This document shows positions 19,010 through 27,934 of a DNA stretch of 64,000 nucleotides, one piece after another. The notes under the pieces were generated by a model. It was not told the DNA's origin. It was given only the letters and a program-made list of their open reading frames with translations, and searched no databases. Each line of letters starts with the position of its first letter. Within the stretch, counting starts at the first letter, position 1. Source of the DNA: Thermotogae bacterium (GTDB lineage: Bacteria > Thermotogota > Thermotogae > Mesoaciditogales > Mesoaciditogaceae). Where the stretch lies: contig JALSLY010000009.1 in assembly GCA_026988035.1 (NCBI GenBank), positions 1 to 64,000 of the forward strand, in the 5' to 3' direction. The position numbers were made by a program, and so were the translations under genes.

Positions 19010-19978
19010 ATGAGATATTTTCTTGGAGTAGATGGCGGAGGAAGTAAAACTATTGCTACTGTAGTTAATGAAAATGGCAAAAAAGTTGGTCTCGGAGTTT
19101 CTGGTTCTATTGATATTCTTAACGAACCTGTGGAGAGATTCAAGGAGAATCTTTTTTCGGCCATAGAGATCGCCCTAAAGGCTCGAAAGTTGAAACTAAA
19201 AGATATAGCCGCATCATGTTTTGGTGTCCCAGTTGTAGGAGATGTGGAAGGGATAGAAGAAAAGATCAAACCTGTGATCGAAGGATTAGGTTTGAAACAT
19301 TATACACTTGTTAATGATGTGAGAGTTGCCTTGGAAGGAGCTTTGCCAGAGAGTTCGGGTGCAGTCTTATTAGTTGGAACTGGTGCCATGGTTATGGCAA
19401 AAGATAAAAACGGCAACGTCTTTAGAGTTGACGGCTGGGGAGAACACGTGGGGGATCTCGGGAGTGGCTACTACATAGGCCAAATGGTACTTCGAAGAGT
19501 ATTCGAAGAATACGATGGTCGTTCAGAGTATACACCTCTTTCGGATATGGTAAAGAACTTTGCCAAGGTTGCAGATATCAGAGAAATACTTGTTAAATGT
19601 AAAGGAGCAAATGTTAGAACATATATTGCAAGCTTTTCACGTGTTGCTTGTCAAGCGGCTCAAACAGGTGTTCGGGAAGCTTGTAAGATACTCGATAAAG
19701 CTGTTGATGAGCTTCTCAAAAGTATTCAAGCTATCACAAAAAAAATGACCACTCCAAATGATCTGCTTTTTCTTTCTACTGTTGGGGGACTGTTTAATTG
19801 TGAGTATATTCGTGAGAAATTTAAGATTTCTGTTGCTAACATTCCGAGTGTCAAACTTGTTGAGGCAAAATTTGCACCTCATATAGGAGCTGTGATAATG
19901 GCTGCAAAACACGTTTTAAATGATCGTGAAATGAAAATGTTCTACAATGGACTGAATTCGGGAGGTCAGGTACAGTGA
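19010..19978 (+). CDS. BadF/BadG-type ATPase fold kinase (hexosamine kinase-like)
   Basis: This is an ASKHA-fold kinase of the N-acetylglucosamine kinase/BadF group. FLGVDGGGSKTIATV is the phosphate-1 loop, VNDVRVALEGA and LLVGTGAMVMA are the phosphate-2/connect region, and DGWGEHVGDLGSGYYIG is the sugar-binding stretch. The ATG at 19010 is preferred; a TTG at 19004 overlaps the previous stop. It probably phosphorylates the imported (amino) sugar at C6 before the AgaS-like enzyme acts. No deacetylase gene is present, which argues for a free amine rather than an N-acetyl sugar. That is an inference. Confidence 0.8.
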   Translation: MRYFLGVDGGGSKTIATVVNENGKKVGLGVSGSIDILNEPVERFKENLFSAIEIALKARKLKLKDIAASCFGVPVVGDVEGIEEKIKPVIEGLGLKHYTLVNDVRVALEGALPESSGAVLLVGTGAMVMAKDKNGNVFRVDGWGEHVGDLGSGYYIGQMVLRRVFEEYDGRSEYTPLSDMVKNFAKVADIREILVKCKGANVRTYIASFSRVACQAAQTGVREACKILDKAVDELLKSIQAITKKMTTPNDLLFLSTVGGLFNCEYIREKFKISVANIPSVKLVEAKFAPHIGAVIMAAKHVLNDREMKMFYNGLNSGGQVQ

Positions 19979-20919
19979 ATATAGGTGTGGGAAAATTTAA
20001 AGGATTTATGAGAATTACCAACAATTTAGGTCAATTCCAAATGCTGGCTTTAGATCAGAGAAATTCTCTTAAAAAGATGATAATCGAACGGAAAGGATCT
20101 GTAGACGAGCGGGATCTTGTGAAGGTTAAGAGATCAATTCTGAAGAGTTTGTCTGGTAAGGTGACAGCAGTTCTTGTGGACGGAGAATATGGATTTCCTG
20201 AAAATTTAAAGTATGTTTCCCATTACACAGGGATCATTCTATCTGCTGAAAAAAGTGGTTACACTGTTGATGAAAAGAATCCAGGTGAGCGGTTAAGCAA
20301 TTTATACCGCAAAGATATTTGTGAATTTGCAAAAAGGAACAGCATGGATGCCGTTAAATTGCTTATTTATTGGTCTGAAAATGCACATAGGGAAACTAAG
20401 AATCACCAAATGAGAATGGTTGAGGAACTTGGGCAAACTTGTGCTGACCAAGATCTTCTTTACATATTGGAAATCTTGACTTACAATGTGGAAGAGAGAG
20501 AAAAAACAAAATCGATTTTAAGGGCTATCAAAGTATTTAGCGAAGAGAAGTACAAAGTCGATTTGTTCAAAGTAGAGCCAATTGTAAAATCACCGGATTT
20601 TGAGTTGAATAGGGAAAATGTTTACGAATTTTCAAATGGAAAGCCGTGGGTAATACTCAGTGGAGGTATGGATGTTGAAAAATTCAAAGATATTGTGAAG
20701 TGGAATTGCCAATTGGGAGCCTCAGGATTTCTGGCTGGTCGTGTGATATGGAAAGGAGCACCCTTATATATAGATGCTCCAGAACTTATGGATTTACACT
20801 TAAACAGTACCGCTTTGTACAATCTTGAATTGCTAAAATCGAGTGCCGCTGAAGCCATTCCTTTCTTTAAAACTCCATATTTTAAAGGTTTGGAGAATGT
20901 GAAACTTACCATACGATGA
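19975..20919 (+). CDS. lacD: LacD-like tagatose 1,6-bisphosphate aldolase
   Basis: This is a class I aldolase of the LacD family, splitting tagatose-1,6-bisphosphate into dihydroxyacetone phosphate and glyceraldehyde-3-phosphate. Features are FQMLALDQRNSLKKMI near the N-terminus, AVLVDGEYGFPE, AVKLLIYW with the expected Schiff-base lysine, and VILSGGMDVEKF as phosphate site. Length (314) is about that of LacD. The GTG start overlaps the preceding kinase by four bases. It closes the operon, which ends convergent to the inositol operon about 40 bases away. Confidence 0.83.
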   Translation: MNIGVGKFKGFMRITNNLGQFQMLALDQRNSLKKMIIERKGSVDERDLVKVKRSILKSLSGKVTAVLVDGEYGFPENLKYVSHYTGIILSAEKSGYTVDEKNPGERLSNLYRKDICEFAKRNSMDAVKLLIYWSENAHRETKNHQMRMVEELGQTCADQDLLYILEILTYNVEEREKTKSILRAIKVFSEEKYKVDLFKVEPIVKSPDFELNRENVYEFSNGKPWVILSGGMDVEKFKDIVKWNCQLGASGFLAGRVIWKGAPLYIDAPELMDLHLNSTALYNLELLKSSAAEAIPFFKTPYFKGLENVKLTIR

Positions 20920-20959
20920 GGACATATTCCCTCTTTGTTGTTGAATAATGTTTATATCT

Positions 20960-21787
20960 TCAACCGTGATAAGGTCCAGGGTATTGCATTTTTTTTGAAG
21001 TGATATCCGCTGCGAAACGTGTGGCATCTTTTAAGTCCATTTTGTTCATAGCTACAAGAAACGCCGCAGTGCAGGTATCACCTCGTCCTGTACGTCCTTC
21101 AAGCTTCCAATTTCCAAAATTGGCTTCGTAGAATTTCTTACCGTCGTAGACCGAAACACCCTTTTGATGCGTGGTAATCACGATGGAAGCTCCCATATCG
21201 TGAATTACCTTAGCCCCGATTTTTATGTCGTTGTCTCCAGTAAGTATTTTAGATTCGTTGATATCGACTTTGAAAAGATCAAAATATTTGAGGTAATGTT
21301 CCTTACCTTTCCAATCTCTATATGTCATAGTTCCATTTTCAACATTTCTCAGAAATCCCTGTGCGTCACCAACTAAAAAATTTGCCTTTTTTCTAACTTC
21401 GGGAATTAATTCTTCAGGGAATTCCCCATACCATAGGGGATTTATATGTAATATTCCTTCATTCATATCTTGTACGTCAGCTATCTTGAAAGGTTCTGCC
21501 AGTGAAAGTACGCGGCTGCGCCTGTCATCTGGGTTTGAAGTAGGATACACATTTTCAATGCTTGTAGATGAAGGACTATGAAGAAAACGGGTGTTTACGC
21601 CTACATTCGGCATTTTGTCAAAGAGCGGAATATCTTCAGTAGCACATTTTGTAAAAACTGTTACTTCTGCACCAAGCTGAGAGGCTGCTATACTTCCAAA
21701 AAAAACTCCTCCACCTGCAACGATCATTTTTTTGTCAATAATGATGTTTACATCTTTTGATACATGCCCAATGAAAGTAATTTTCAT
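20960..21787 (-). CDS. iolK: PfkB-family kinase, IolK/TM0415-like
   Basis: This kinase (275 residues) matches my recollection of T. maritima TM0415 (IolK) along most of its length: FIGHVSKDVN at the start, AGGGVFFGSIAAS, HINPLWYGEFPEE, FLVGDAQGFLRNVE, KYFDLFKVDINE and EGRTGRGDTCTAAFLV with the catalytic Asp. TM0415 lies in the T. maritima inositol cluster and is thought to act on inositol or a derivative. The start overlaps the FAM151-like gene by four bases. It is the last gene of the inositol operon. The substrate (free inositol, or a breakdown product of an inositol phosphate) is unproven here. Confidence 0.85.
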   Translation of the reverse strand: MKITFIGHVSKDVNIIIDKKMIVAGGGVFFGSIAASQLGAEVTVFTKCATEDIPLFDKMPNVGVNTRFLHSPSSTSIENVYPTSNPDDRRSRVLSLAEPFKIADVQDMNEGILHINPLWYGEFPEELIPEVRKKANFLVGDAQGFLRNVENGTMTYRDWKGKEHYLKYFDLFKVDINESKILTGDNDIKIGAKVIHDMGASIVITTHQKGVSVYDGKKFYEANFGNWKLEGRTGRGDTCTAAFLVAMNKMDLKDATRFAADITSKKMQYPGPYHG

Positions 21788-22509
21788 ATTCTTATCGGTG
21801 CTCCCTTTTTATCTATCAGATCAACAAAGGTTCTATTCTTATCCATATTGCTTTTTATCCAATTTTTAAGTTTCTCACTGACTCTAACCTTTTTGATATC
21901 CCAAATCGTTATTGTATCCTCGGATTTTTCAAAAATCTCTCTGAGAGCATTCCATGATCGTGGCATATAATATGCCAACACTGAGACTGTTACGGGAATA
22001 ATGCTTTCTCTGCCTGCAGAAATCATATCATTAACCATCTTGGAAGTGTACTTGCCAAGCAACGTATATCCAACCGTCCATCCCAAAGACAAGTAATTAG
22101 CCTTTGAATAGTATTCATTGCAATTAGAAATGAATTCTGATGGATTAAAAACAAGATCAGAACCACCCGGTCCTCTTAGAATATCAGCATTTAAGAAAAT
22201 AGGTATATCGATTTTCATCTTTTCAAGTTCCTTCAACACCGGGATCACCACTGCTGGATCTTTGAAATCCAATTTTGCACCTTTATGAAACTTCAAAATC
22301 GTTTCAATCCATTCGTCAAAAGTCAAATCACTCTCTCTCTTTGGGGGATGAGCCATTATGATTTCCCCATTTTTCGAAAGCGAAATATCTCCTTCTATCA
22401 TCATAGTATTGTCAGAACAAAATCTTTTAAGCCTCTCCTTATCATTTACCGCATGTGCCCATGTTACGTCCCACGGCCTCTTCACTTTAAAAAATTCCAG
22501 CATTTTCAT
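21784..22509 (-). CDS. FAM151/menorin-like (DUF2181) GDPD-superfamily protein
   Basis: The sequence shows the FAM151/menorin pattern related to glycerophosphodiester phosphodiesterases: WAHAVND, MMIEGDISLSKNGEIIMAHPP, GAKLDFKDP, PIFLNADILRGPGG, and SLGWTVGYTLLGKY. The His/Glu-Asp/His positions match the GDPD active-site layout. There is no signal peptide, so it acts inside the cell. ATG at 22509 follows GGAGG at the usual distance. It lies between the transporter ATPase and the IolK-like kinase. It may split an inositol phosphodiester such as glycerophosphoinositol. That role is inference; the fold resemblance is fairly strong. Confidence 0.72.
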   Translation of the reverse strand: MKMLEFFKVKRPWDVTWAHAVNDKERLKRFCSDNTMMIEGDISLSKNGEIIMAHPPKRESDLTFDEWIETILKFHKGAKLDFKDPAVVIPVLKELEKMKIDIPIFLNADILRGPGGSDLVFNPSEFISNCNEYYSKANYLSLGWTVGYTLLGKYTSKMVNDMISAGRESIIPVTVSVLAYYMPRSWNALREIFEKSEDTITIWDIKKVRVSEKLKNWIKSNMDKNRTFVDLIDKKGAPIRI

Positions 22510-22519
22510 TTTTGGCCTC

Positions 22520-23614
22520 CTAAAATACCGCTGCTTCGGTTTTGGAATCAAACAGATGTACACGATCCGGTTTTAATTTCAAAACGACGCGTTGCTCTTT
22601 TTCAAATCTTGATTCCGGATCAGCTATAACCTTAAAAATGTTTCCAAAAGCTTCTATATTTACTACAACCTCTCGTCCCAAGTGTTCCAAAAGATAAATT
22701 TTACCTGGTATACCAATCTCGTCATTCGGAACGATTTTACAATCTTCAGGTCTAAATCCGAGGATCAAATCTTCACTTGGAGCATTTTCAAATTTATCAA
22801 GATTCTTAGAAGGTACTTCTACGAGTTTTTTGCCTTCTTTCTCTATATAAGCGGTTCCTTCGTTCTTGATCAAACGTGTGCCGCTCAAAAAATTCATCGA
22901 TGGGCTTCCAAGGAATCCTGCCACAAAGATGTTTCTCGGAGAGTAGTATATATCTTCAGGACTTCCTATCTGCTGTAATATTCCATGATTAAAAACCGCT
23001 ACCCTGTCAGCGAGCGCCATTGCTTCTGATTGATCGTGAGTGACGTAAACAGTTGTTATGCCAAGCGTTTCCTGAAGTCTTTTTAATTCTCCACGCATAA
23101 TGATCCTCAATTTGGCATCAAGGTTAGAAAGCGGTTCATCAAAGAGCAAAATTTGTGGTTCTTTGGCAAGGGCTCGAGCTATGGCAACTCTTTGCTGCTG
23201 TCCACCAGATAACTCTGATGGCTTGCGTTCTAATAGCGAAGCTATTCGCATTTTATCGGCCAATTCTTCCACCTTTGTTTTAATATCAGTTTTGGAAATA
23301 TCTTTCACAGTTCTTAATGGAAAAGCTATATTTTCGAATACCGTCATGTGGGGGTACAGGGCGTAATTTTGAAAAACCATGCCTATCTTTCTATAACGCG
23401 GCGGAATGTCATTCATTATTGTATCGTTCATGTAAATAGCCCCACCCGTTGGCCTGTATATACCCGCTATTGTTAACAGCGTTGTGGTTTTACCACAACC
23501 CGAAGGACCTAATAGGATGATAAACTCCCCATCCTTTATTGTTAGAGATACGTTGTTGACCGCTATAACCTTATTAAATTTTTTTGTCAAATTTTCCAAT
23601 TTTATAGTTGCCAT
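22520..23614 (-). CDS. Sugar ABC transporter ATPase (UgpC/MsmK type)
   Basis: This is the only sugar-importer ATPase in the window. Walker A GPSGCGKTT is at residues 36-44; the Q-loop FQNYALYPH, the signature LSGGQQQRVA, Walker B ILLFDEPLSNLDAKLR and switch VTHDQSEA follow in order. The C-terminal third is an OB/TOBE regulatory domain (ILGFRPEDCKI). Start is ATG after GGAGG, overlapping the permease end. It powers the inositol-type importer encoded just before it. MsmK-type ATPases often serve several importers, so it may also drive the two ATPase-less systems at 139-3189 and 14938-17969. Confidence 0.95.
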   Translation of the reverse strand: MATIKLENLTKKFNKVIAVNNVSLTIKDGEFIILLGPSGCGKTTTLLTIAGIYRPTGGAIYMNDTIMNDIPPRYRKIGMVFQNYALYPHMTVFENIAFPLRTVKDISKTDIKTKVEELADKMRIASLLERKPSELSGGQQQRVAIARALAKEPQILLFDEPLSNLDAKLRIIMRGELKRLQETLGITTVYVTHDQSEAMALADRVAVFNHGILQQIGSPEDIYYSPRNIFVAGFLGSPSMNFLSGTRLIKNEGTAYIEKEGKKLVEVPSKNLDKFENAPSEDLILGFRPEDCKIVPNDEIGIPGKIYLLEHLGREVVVNIEAFGNIFKVIADPESRFEKEQRVVLKLKPDRVHLFDSKTEAAVF

Positions 23615-23615
23615 A

Positions 23616-24482
23616 TTATCCTTTTATACCTCCTAATGACATTTGTGTCATATATTTATTTGCGAAGATAAAGAGAATGGTAACTGGAAGTATGTACCAA
23701 ACGGATATTGCAGTGAGCAAACCATAATCTGCAAATCTATATCCTCCAAGAGCTGTGTAGGTGTATTGCGACAACGTCCACCATTTGTTGCTGAATATGA
23801 ATGTCGTTATGAATATGAACTCTGACCATCCGCTTAAGAATTCAAAAACTGCGATCACGATCAGTCCTGGTTTTACCATAGGGAGTAAAACCTTTCTCCA
23901 TATGGATATTCTACTATACCCGTCTATAGCACCAGCCCATTCAATTTCTCTGGGAATGCCATCGTAGAACCCTTTTATGATCCAAGTCGCCCACGGAATA
24001 TCCATAGATGCGCGTAAAAGAATAACGCCTAAAAGAGAATTGAGTAAGTGAGTCATTCTTAATATGTAGAATATGGCCACCATAAGAGATACGGTTGGGA
24101 ATGCATGTAGCATCAAAAGCAGTAAAAGCAATTTACCTTGTCCTTTGAATGCAAATCTTGAGAGTGCAAAGCCAGACATACTACTGACAAGTAGCACAAC
24201 TCCAGCTACGCTACCTCCCAATATAAAAGTGTTAAATGTGACATGCCAAACATTTGGAAGACCGCTTATTTGTTCCCACATAAATCTCCAATTGCTAAAA
24301 GTCAAGCCCGTAGGAATGAACCCATGTGCCATACCTGTACTGAATGAACGCAAAAAGAGCCAAGCATACGCCAGAACAATTGGAGAGCTTAAAACTATTA
24401 GAAGTGCATAAACGGTCACGTTGAAAATCTTTGAACTATTTCTTTGTAGGAAACCGATCTTATAATATTCACCTTTTGTCAT
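23616..24482 (-). CDS. ABC transporter permease (MalG type) of the inositol-linked importer
   Basis: This is an inner-membrane subunit of 288 residues with about six helices. It carries a somewhat unusual EAA loop (EWAGAIDGYS with a KVLLP turn) and the MTQMSLGGIKG C-terminus of MalG-like proteins. GGAGG precedes the ATG. It lies between the partner permease and the ATPase in the inositol operon. The position and gene order match the T. maritima inositol-phosphate importer described around TM0418-TM0421, which is the basis for the assignment; the ligand itself is inferred. Confidence 0.9.
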   Translation of the reverse strand: MTKGEYYKIGFLQRNSSKIFNVTVYALLIVLSSPIVLAYAWLFLRSFSTGMAHGFIPTGLTFSNWRFMWEQISGLPNVWHVTFNTFILGGSVAGVVLLVSSMSGFALSRFAFKGQGKLLLLLLMLHAFPTVSLMVAIFYILRMTHLLNSLLGVILLRASMDIPWATWIIKGFYDGIPREIEWAGAIDGYSRISIWRKVLLPMVKPGLIVIAVFEFLSGWSEFIFITTFIFSNKWWTLSQYTYTALGGYRFADYGLLTAISVWYILPVTILFIFANKYMTQMSLGGIKG

Positions 24483-24512
24483 CGGATTTTACCTCCGTAA
24501 CTTCTCATATTT

Positions 24513-25418
24513 CTAAATTTCTAAAGCATTGCCACTCGTGCTCTCAACATGAATATTGTGGATGTACAGCAACCCAGCAATTACTCCAACCACAACGAGC
24601 ACCAATGACAGTGCCGCACCATATCCAAATTTAAAGTCGGAAAAAGCTGTTTGGTATGTATAAAGTGCCCAAACATTCGTCCTGTTCACGGGACCACCAT
24701 TTGTGATTATCAAAATATATTGGTAAGACGTGAAAAGTGACAATGTTTCGTATGCAGTTATGAATAGAAGATGCCATCTGATAAGTGGCAAAGTTATTTT
24801 TCTAACCATGGTGAACCATCCTGCTCCATCCACCATTGCGGCTCTATAATACTCAATTGGAATAGCCTTTATTGCTGCTGAGAAAACCATCATTCCCATT
24901 GAGGCACCGACAAATCCATTTGCGAAGACTATCAACAGCATGGGATTATGGTGGAACATATCTTGAGAGGGCATGCCGAGAACTGAAAGAATAATATTTA
25001 AAAGTCCGTTTTTGCTTGGATCAAATATCCAAAGCCAAAGCAACCCATAAACTACAGATGGTGTTATCCTGGGAAGCATCCACAAAGTTCTGAAAAACCC
25101 GCCCCATCTGTCGCTTATGGAAGTGGTTAATAAAGACAATAGCACTGCCATCCCAAAATTAAACACGATAAGAGTGAAAAAAACATATATGAAAGTGTTG
25201 CCTATGATCTGAGGGATTATCGGATCTCGCGGGATATTTCTGAAATTTTCCAACCCCACAAATAACCATTTGAATGACAAGCCCATGCTTGTGAAAGATA
25301 ATGGCATTGTTATAACGATTGGCAATATATAAAACATTAAAACTAAAATTACCAATGGTAAAAGCAAAATCCACGGAAGTGCTTTATTGAAAGGCCTAAG
25401 TTTTGTTTTTTCAACCAT
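24513..25418 (-). CDS. ABC transporter permease (MalF type) of the inositol-linked importer
   Basis: This is the membrane partner of the MalG-type subunit, 301 residues with about six helices. It has the EAA loop RAAMVDGAG with a KITLP turn and a long periplasmic segment after helix 1 (GLENFRNIPRDP). The ATG at 25418 is preferred since AGGAGG lies seven bases before it; the ATG at 25424 almost touches that site. A hairpin separates it from the binding-protein gene upstream. Confidence 0.9.
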   Translation of the reverse strand: MVEKTKLRPFNKALPWILLLPLVILVLMFYILPIVITMPLSFTSMGLSFKWLFVGLENFRNIPRDPIIPQIIGNTFIYVFFTLIVFNFGMAVLLSLLTTSISDRWGGFFRTLWMLPRITPSVVYGLLWLWIFDPSKNGLLNIILSVLGMPSQDMFHHNPMLLIVFANGFVGASMGMMVFSAAIKAIPIEYYRAAMVDGAGWFTMVRKITLPLIRWHLLFITAYETLSLFTSYQYILIITNGGPVNRTNVWALYTYQTAFSDFKFGYGAALSLVLVVVGVIAGLLYIHNIHVESTSGNALEI

Positions 25419-25448
25419 GTTCATGCCTCCTTATGAGGTGAATGAGAA

Positions 25449-25478
25449 GCCCAGCTTTTCTTGAGAAGAAAGCTGGGC
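25449..25478 (-). promoter_or_regulatory. Hairpin between binding-protein and permease genes
   Basis: A 10-bp perfect stem (GCCCAGCTTT / AAAGCTGGGC) that can extend with one bulge lies 11 bases past the binding-protein stop on the minus strand. No T-run follows. It takes the same position as the hairpins at 1393, 16183 and 45043. Confidence 0.72.
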
Positions 25479-25488
25479 AAAATATTTT

Positions 25489-26841
25489 TTACTTTTCGAC
25501 TATTACACGTCCTGGATACAAACCTTGAAGTCTCGCAAGCATTTGATTTGTAACAGAATTCACTGATTCTCCAGATTCAACTGCACTTATAGCGTTGAAA
25601 AGAACGGCATTATACTGAGTGGTGTAACCAAAGTCTGGGCTGTTTGGAACGAATGAAGTAAATGGAAGCATCTTTGTACCCTGAACCATTATGTAATTCT
25701 TGGTGTATTCAGGATATCCCATCTCCGTGTATGCTACTGGAAGATGTCCACTTGCTAAATCATGCTTGAAATTCAGATCAGGAGCAGTTGCCAATGTTAT
25801 TATTAAAGCTGCAATGGCGGGGTGCTTTGAGTTCTTGGTTATCATGTAAGCAAAAGGATGCGACAAAGTAACTGGCCTTCCTCCCTTTTCAACAGCTGGA
25901 AGAGGAATCGGTAAGAACATGTTTTTAAGCTCTTTATTCGTCTTATGCCACACTTTTTGCCACTCAGCCCAGTTCCAAGTTCCTCCCATAAAAGCGAAAA
26001 CCTTGCCAGATGTTACTTCTCTATGTATTGAATTCCAGGGGGAACCTGTTAATGTTTTAGGAGTAACTTTCCAAACATTTGTAAGGTCGTAGAAGAATGT
26101 CAGGACTTTTTTCATACCCGCTTTATCGAATATGAACTTTTGTTGTTGAGAATCGTAGAATTTGACGCCGTAGTCGTTTAGAAGTTCAAAGAAATCTACT
26201 CCAACAACAGGTCTGTGGTAGAATCCCCATTCTACGTATCCTTTCGACTGAGCCTCTTTACCCAACTGTATCAGATCGGAAAGAGTGAATTGGCCATCAT
26301 AAACTTTTTGAGGGAGGGCATCTATTTGTGATTCTGTCCATCCGAGCTTTCGAAGTGCTATTTTGTTGACAAATACGGGTCTAGCCTCGGTATCTTGAGG
26401 CACCCCATAGATTTTCCCGTTGTATTTCATGGCTTTCCACAGAGATGGGATTATGGCTGAATAAGTTGAATTCCAATACTCTTTTACGTATTTGTCCATC
26501 GGGATCAGATAACCAGCCTTTGCCCAACTGGCAATCAAATCGTGACCTGTACACAAGATATCAACCGGCTGGCCAGATTGGAGACCGAAAACGACTTTTT
26601 TAAGATAGTCGCTCCAATTCACAGTGTCAAAGAAGCCTTTGACCTTGACTCTAATATCAGAGCCAACGGTTTCTAACATCAGATTCAAACGACTTGCTGC
26701 CACTGTCAAGTTGTCAAATCTGTTCACAGACGGGATATCCGGGCCAACAGTCCACGCAGTAATGGTGATGGTTCTGATGGCAAAAGCACTTCCTATCAGA
26801 AGCACTCCCAACAGTAACGCAACGATAAGAAACTTTTTCAC
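25489..26841 (-). CDS. ABC solute-binding protein, inositol-linked (InoE-like)
   Basis: This 450-residue periplasmic-type binding protein has a leader (MKKFLIVALLLGVLLIGSAFA) and a family-1 body: TITAWTVGPDIPSVNRFDN, PVDILCTGHDLIASWAKAGYL, GVPQDTEARPVFVNK, VFAFMGGTWNWAEWQ. Start is GTG with AAGGAGG upstream. In T. maritima the corresponding protein InoE binds myo-inositol phosphate rather than inositol, so this one may import a phosphorylated or phosphodiester form. The ligand is inferred from context only. Confidence 0.88.
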   Translation of the reverse strand: MKKFLIVALLLGVLLIGSAFAIRTITITAWTVGPDIPSVNRFDNLTVAASRLNLMLETVGSDIRVKVKGFFDTVNWSDYLKKVVFGLQSGQPVDILCTGHDLIASWAKAGYLIPMDKYVKEYWNSTYSAIIPSLWKAMKYNGKIYGVPQDTEARPVFVNKIALRKLGWTESQIDALPQKVYDGQFTLSDLIQLGKEAQSKGYVEWGFYHRPVVGVDFFELLNDYGVKFYDSQQQKFIFDKAGMKKVLTFFYDLTNVWKVTPKTLTGSPWNSIHREVTSGKVFAFMGGTWNWAEWQKVWHKTNKELKNMFLPIPLPAVEKGGRPVTLSHPFAYMITKNSKHPAIAALIITLATAPDLNFKHDLASGHLPVAYTEMGYPEYTKNYIMVQGTKMLPFTSFVPNSPDFGYTTQYNAVLFNAISAVESGESVNSVTNQMLARLQGLYPGRVIVEK

Positions 26842-26877
26842 AACGATACACCTCCTTGTTTTTTGTTACCGAATCTC

Positions 26878-27912
26878 CTAACCATTTAGTAGAGAGGAGA
26901 TATCTTCTAATTCCTCAATCTTGATCGTTCTGTTTTCCCTTGCAGACCTTGTTGCGGCTTCGGCAATAAGAATAGCCTTATAACCATCTTTAGGTGTAAC
27001 TAAGGGTGTTTTATTTTCGACAAGACACCGGACAAAGTCTTGCATTTCTGCATTAAATGAATCGGCATACCTTTTTTGAAAATTAGGTAAAGGTTTATCC
27101 ATGGTCACGGTTTCATGATTTTTTAGTTCAACGTTTGTTTCTCGATCGTTCAGTGATGTAATTCGGCCTTTGGAACCAAAAACCTCCATTCGTTGATCAT
27201 AACCATAAACAGCTTGTCTGCTACTATCGATCACACATAATGTTCCACATTTCATTTTTAAGACTGCAAATGCCGTGTCATAATCACCTGCGTTTTTGAT
27301 CTCCGGATCCCATCGAACACTTCCACCAGCATAAACTTCTTCAACTTCTGAGTTTGTCACGAATCGAATATTGTCAAATTCGTGAATAAAGAAATCGAAA
27401 AATATCCCACCGGATTTTTTCACAAACTCAATATTTGGAAGGAAAGGATCTCTTGCCGTTATTCTGATAAGATGAATTTCCCCAATCTGGCCAGAAGCCA
27501 CAAAATCGCGAATCTTTTTGTAGTTGTGATCAAATCGCCTGTTGAACGCTACCTGCACTTTCACATCTGTTTTCTCTAGCAAAGCCAAAACTTTTTTTGC
27601 AGATGCCAAGTCGTGACTCAAGGGCTTTTCAGTGAATACGTGCTTTCCCGCATTGGCAGCAGCCGTGATCATTTCCGCATGAAATGTGGTTGGTGAGGTA
27701 ATCACGACAGCATTAATTTCAGGATCGTTAATGACAGAATGCCAATCGGGTACGACTTTGGGAATGCCTAAATTATCCGTCCATTCCTTAATAGCTTCCA
27801 ATTGTGGATCTGCTATAACTTTGACTTTAACACCGGAAATCCTCATAAGATTCATCGTATGTATTTTCCCAAGTCTGCCAGCGCCAATAATACCGAACTT
27901 AAATGTTCTCAC
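26878..27912 (-). CDS. Gfo/Idh/MocA oxidoreductase, second IolG-type inositol dehydrogenase
   Basis: This is an NAD-dependent sugar/cyclitol dehydrogenase of 344 residues. The Rossmann motif FGIIGAGRLGKIH opens the protein, HVFTEKPLSHD contains the catalytic Lys, and GGIFFDFFIHEFDNIRF supplies the Asp and His five residues apart seen in IolG. It is clearly a paralogue of the next gene upstream (27935-28957). It may handle a second inositol isomer (scyllo- or chiro-inositol) or a second oxidation. Start is GTG after GAGGAA. The enzyme class is sure; its exact substrate is not. Confidence 0.88.
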   Translation of the reverse strand: MRTFKFGIIGAGRLGKIHTMNLMRISGVKVKVIADPQLEAIKEWTDNLGIPKVVPDWHSVINDPEINAVVITSPTTFHAEMITAAANAGKHVFTEKPLSHDLASAKKVLALLEKTDVKVQVAFNRRFDHNYKKIRDFVASGQIGEIHLIRITARDPFLPNIEFVKKSGGIFFDFFIHEFDNIRFVTNSEVEEVYAGGSVRWDPEIKNAGDYDTAFAVLKMKCGTLCVIDSSRQAVYGYDQRMEVFGSKGRITSLNDRETNVELKNHETVTMDKPLPNFQKRYADSFNAEMQDFVRCLVENKTPLVTPKDGYKAILIAEAATRSARENRTIKIEELEDISSLLNG

Positions 27913-27934
27913 GCTTCACCATTCCTCTGATAAT

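Noticed and set aside
20920-20959. Terminator between the convergent aldolase and IolK-like genes
   Set aside because: Only a weak GTTGAA/TTCAAC repeat is visible, with no G+C-rich stem.
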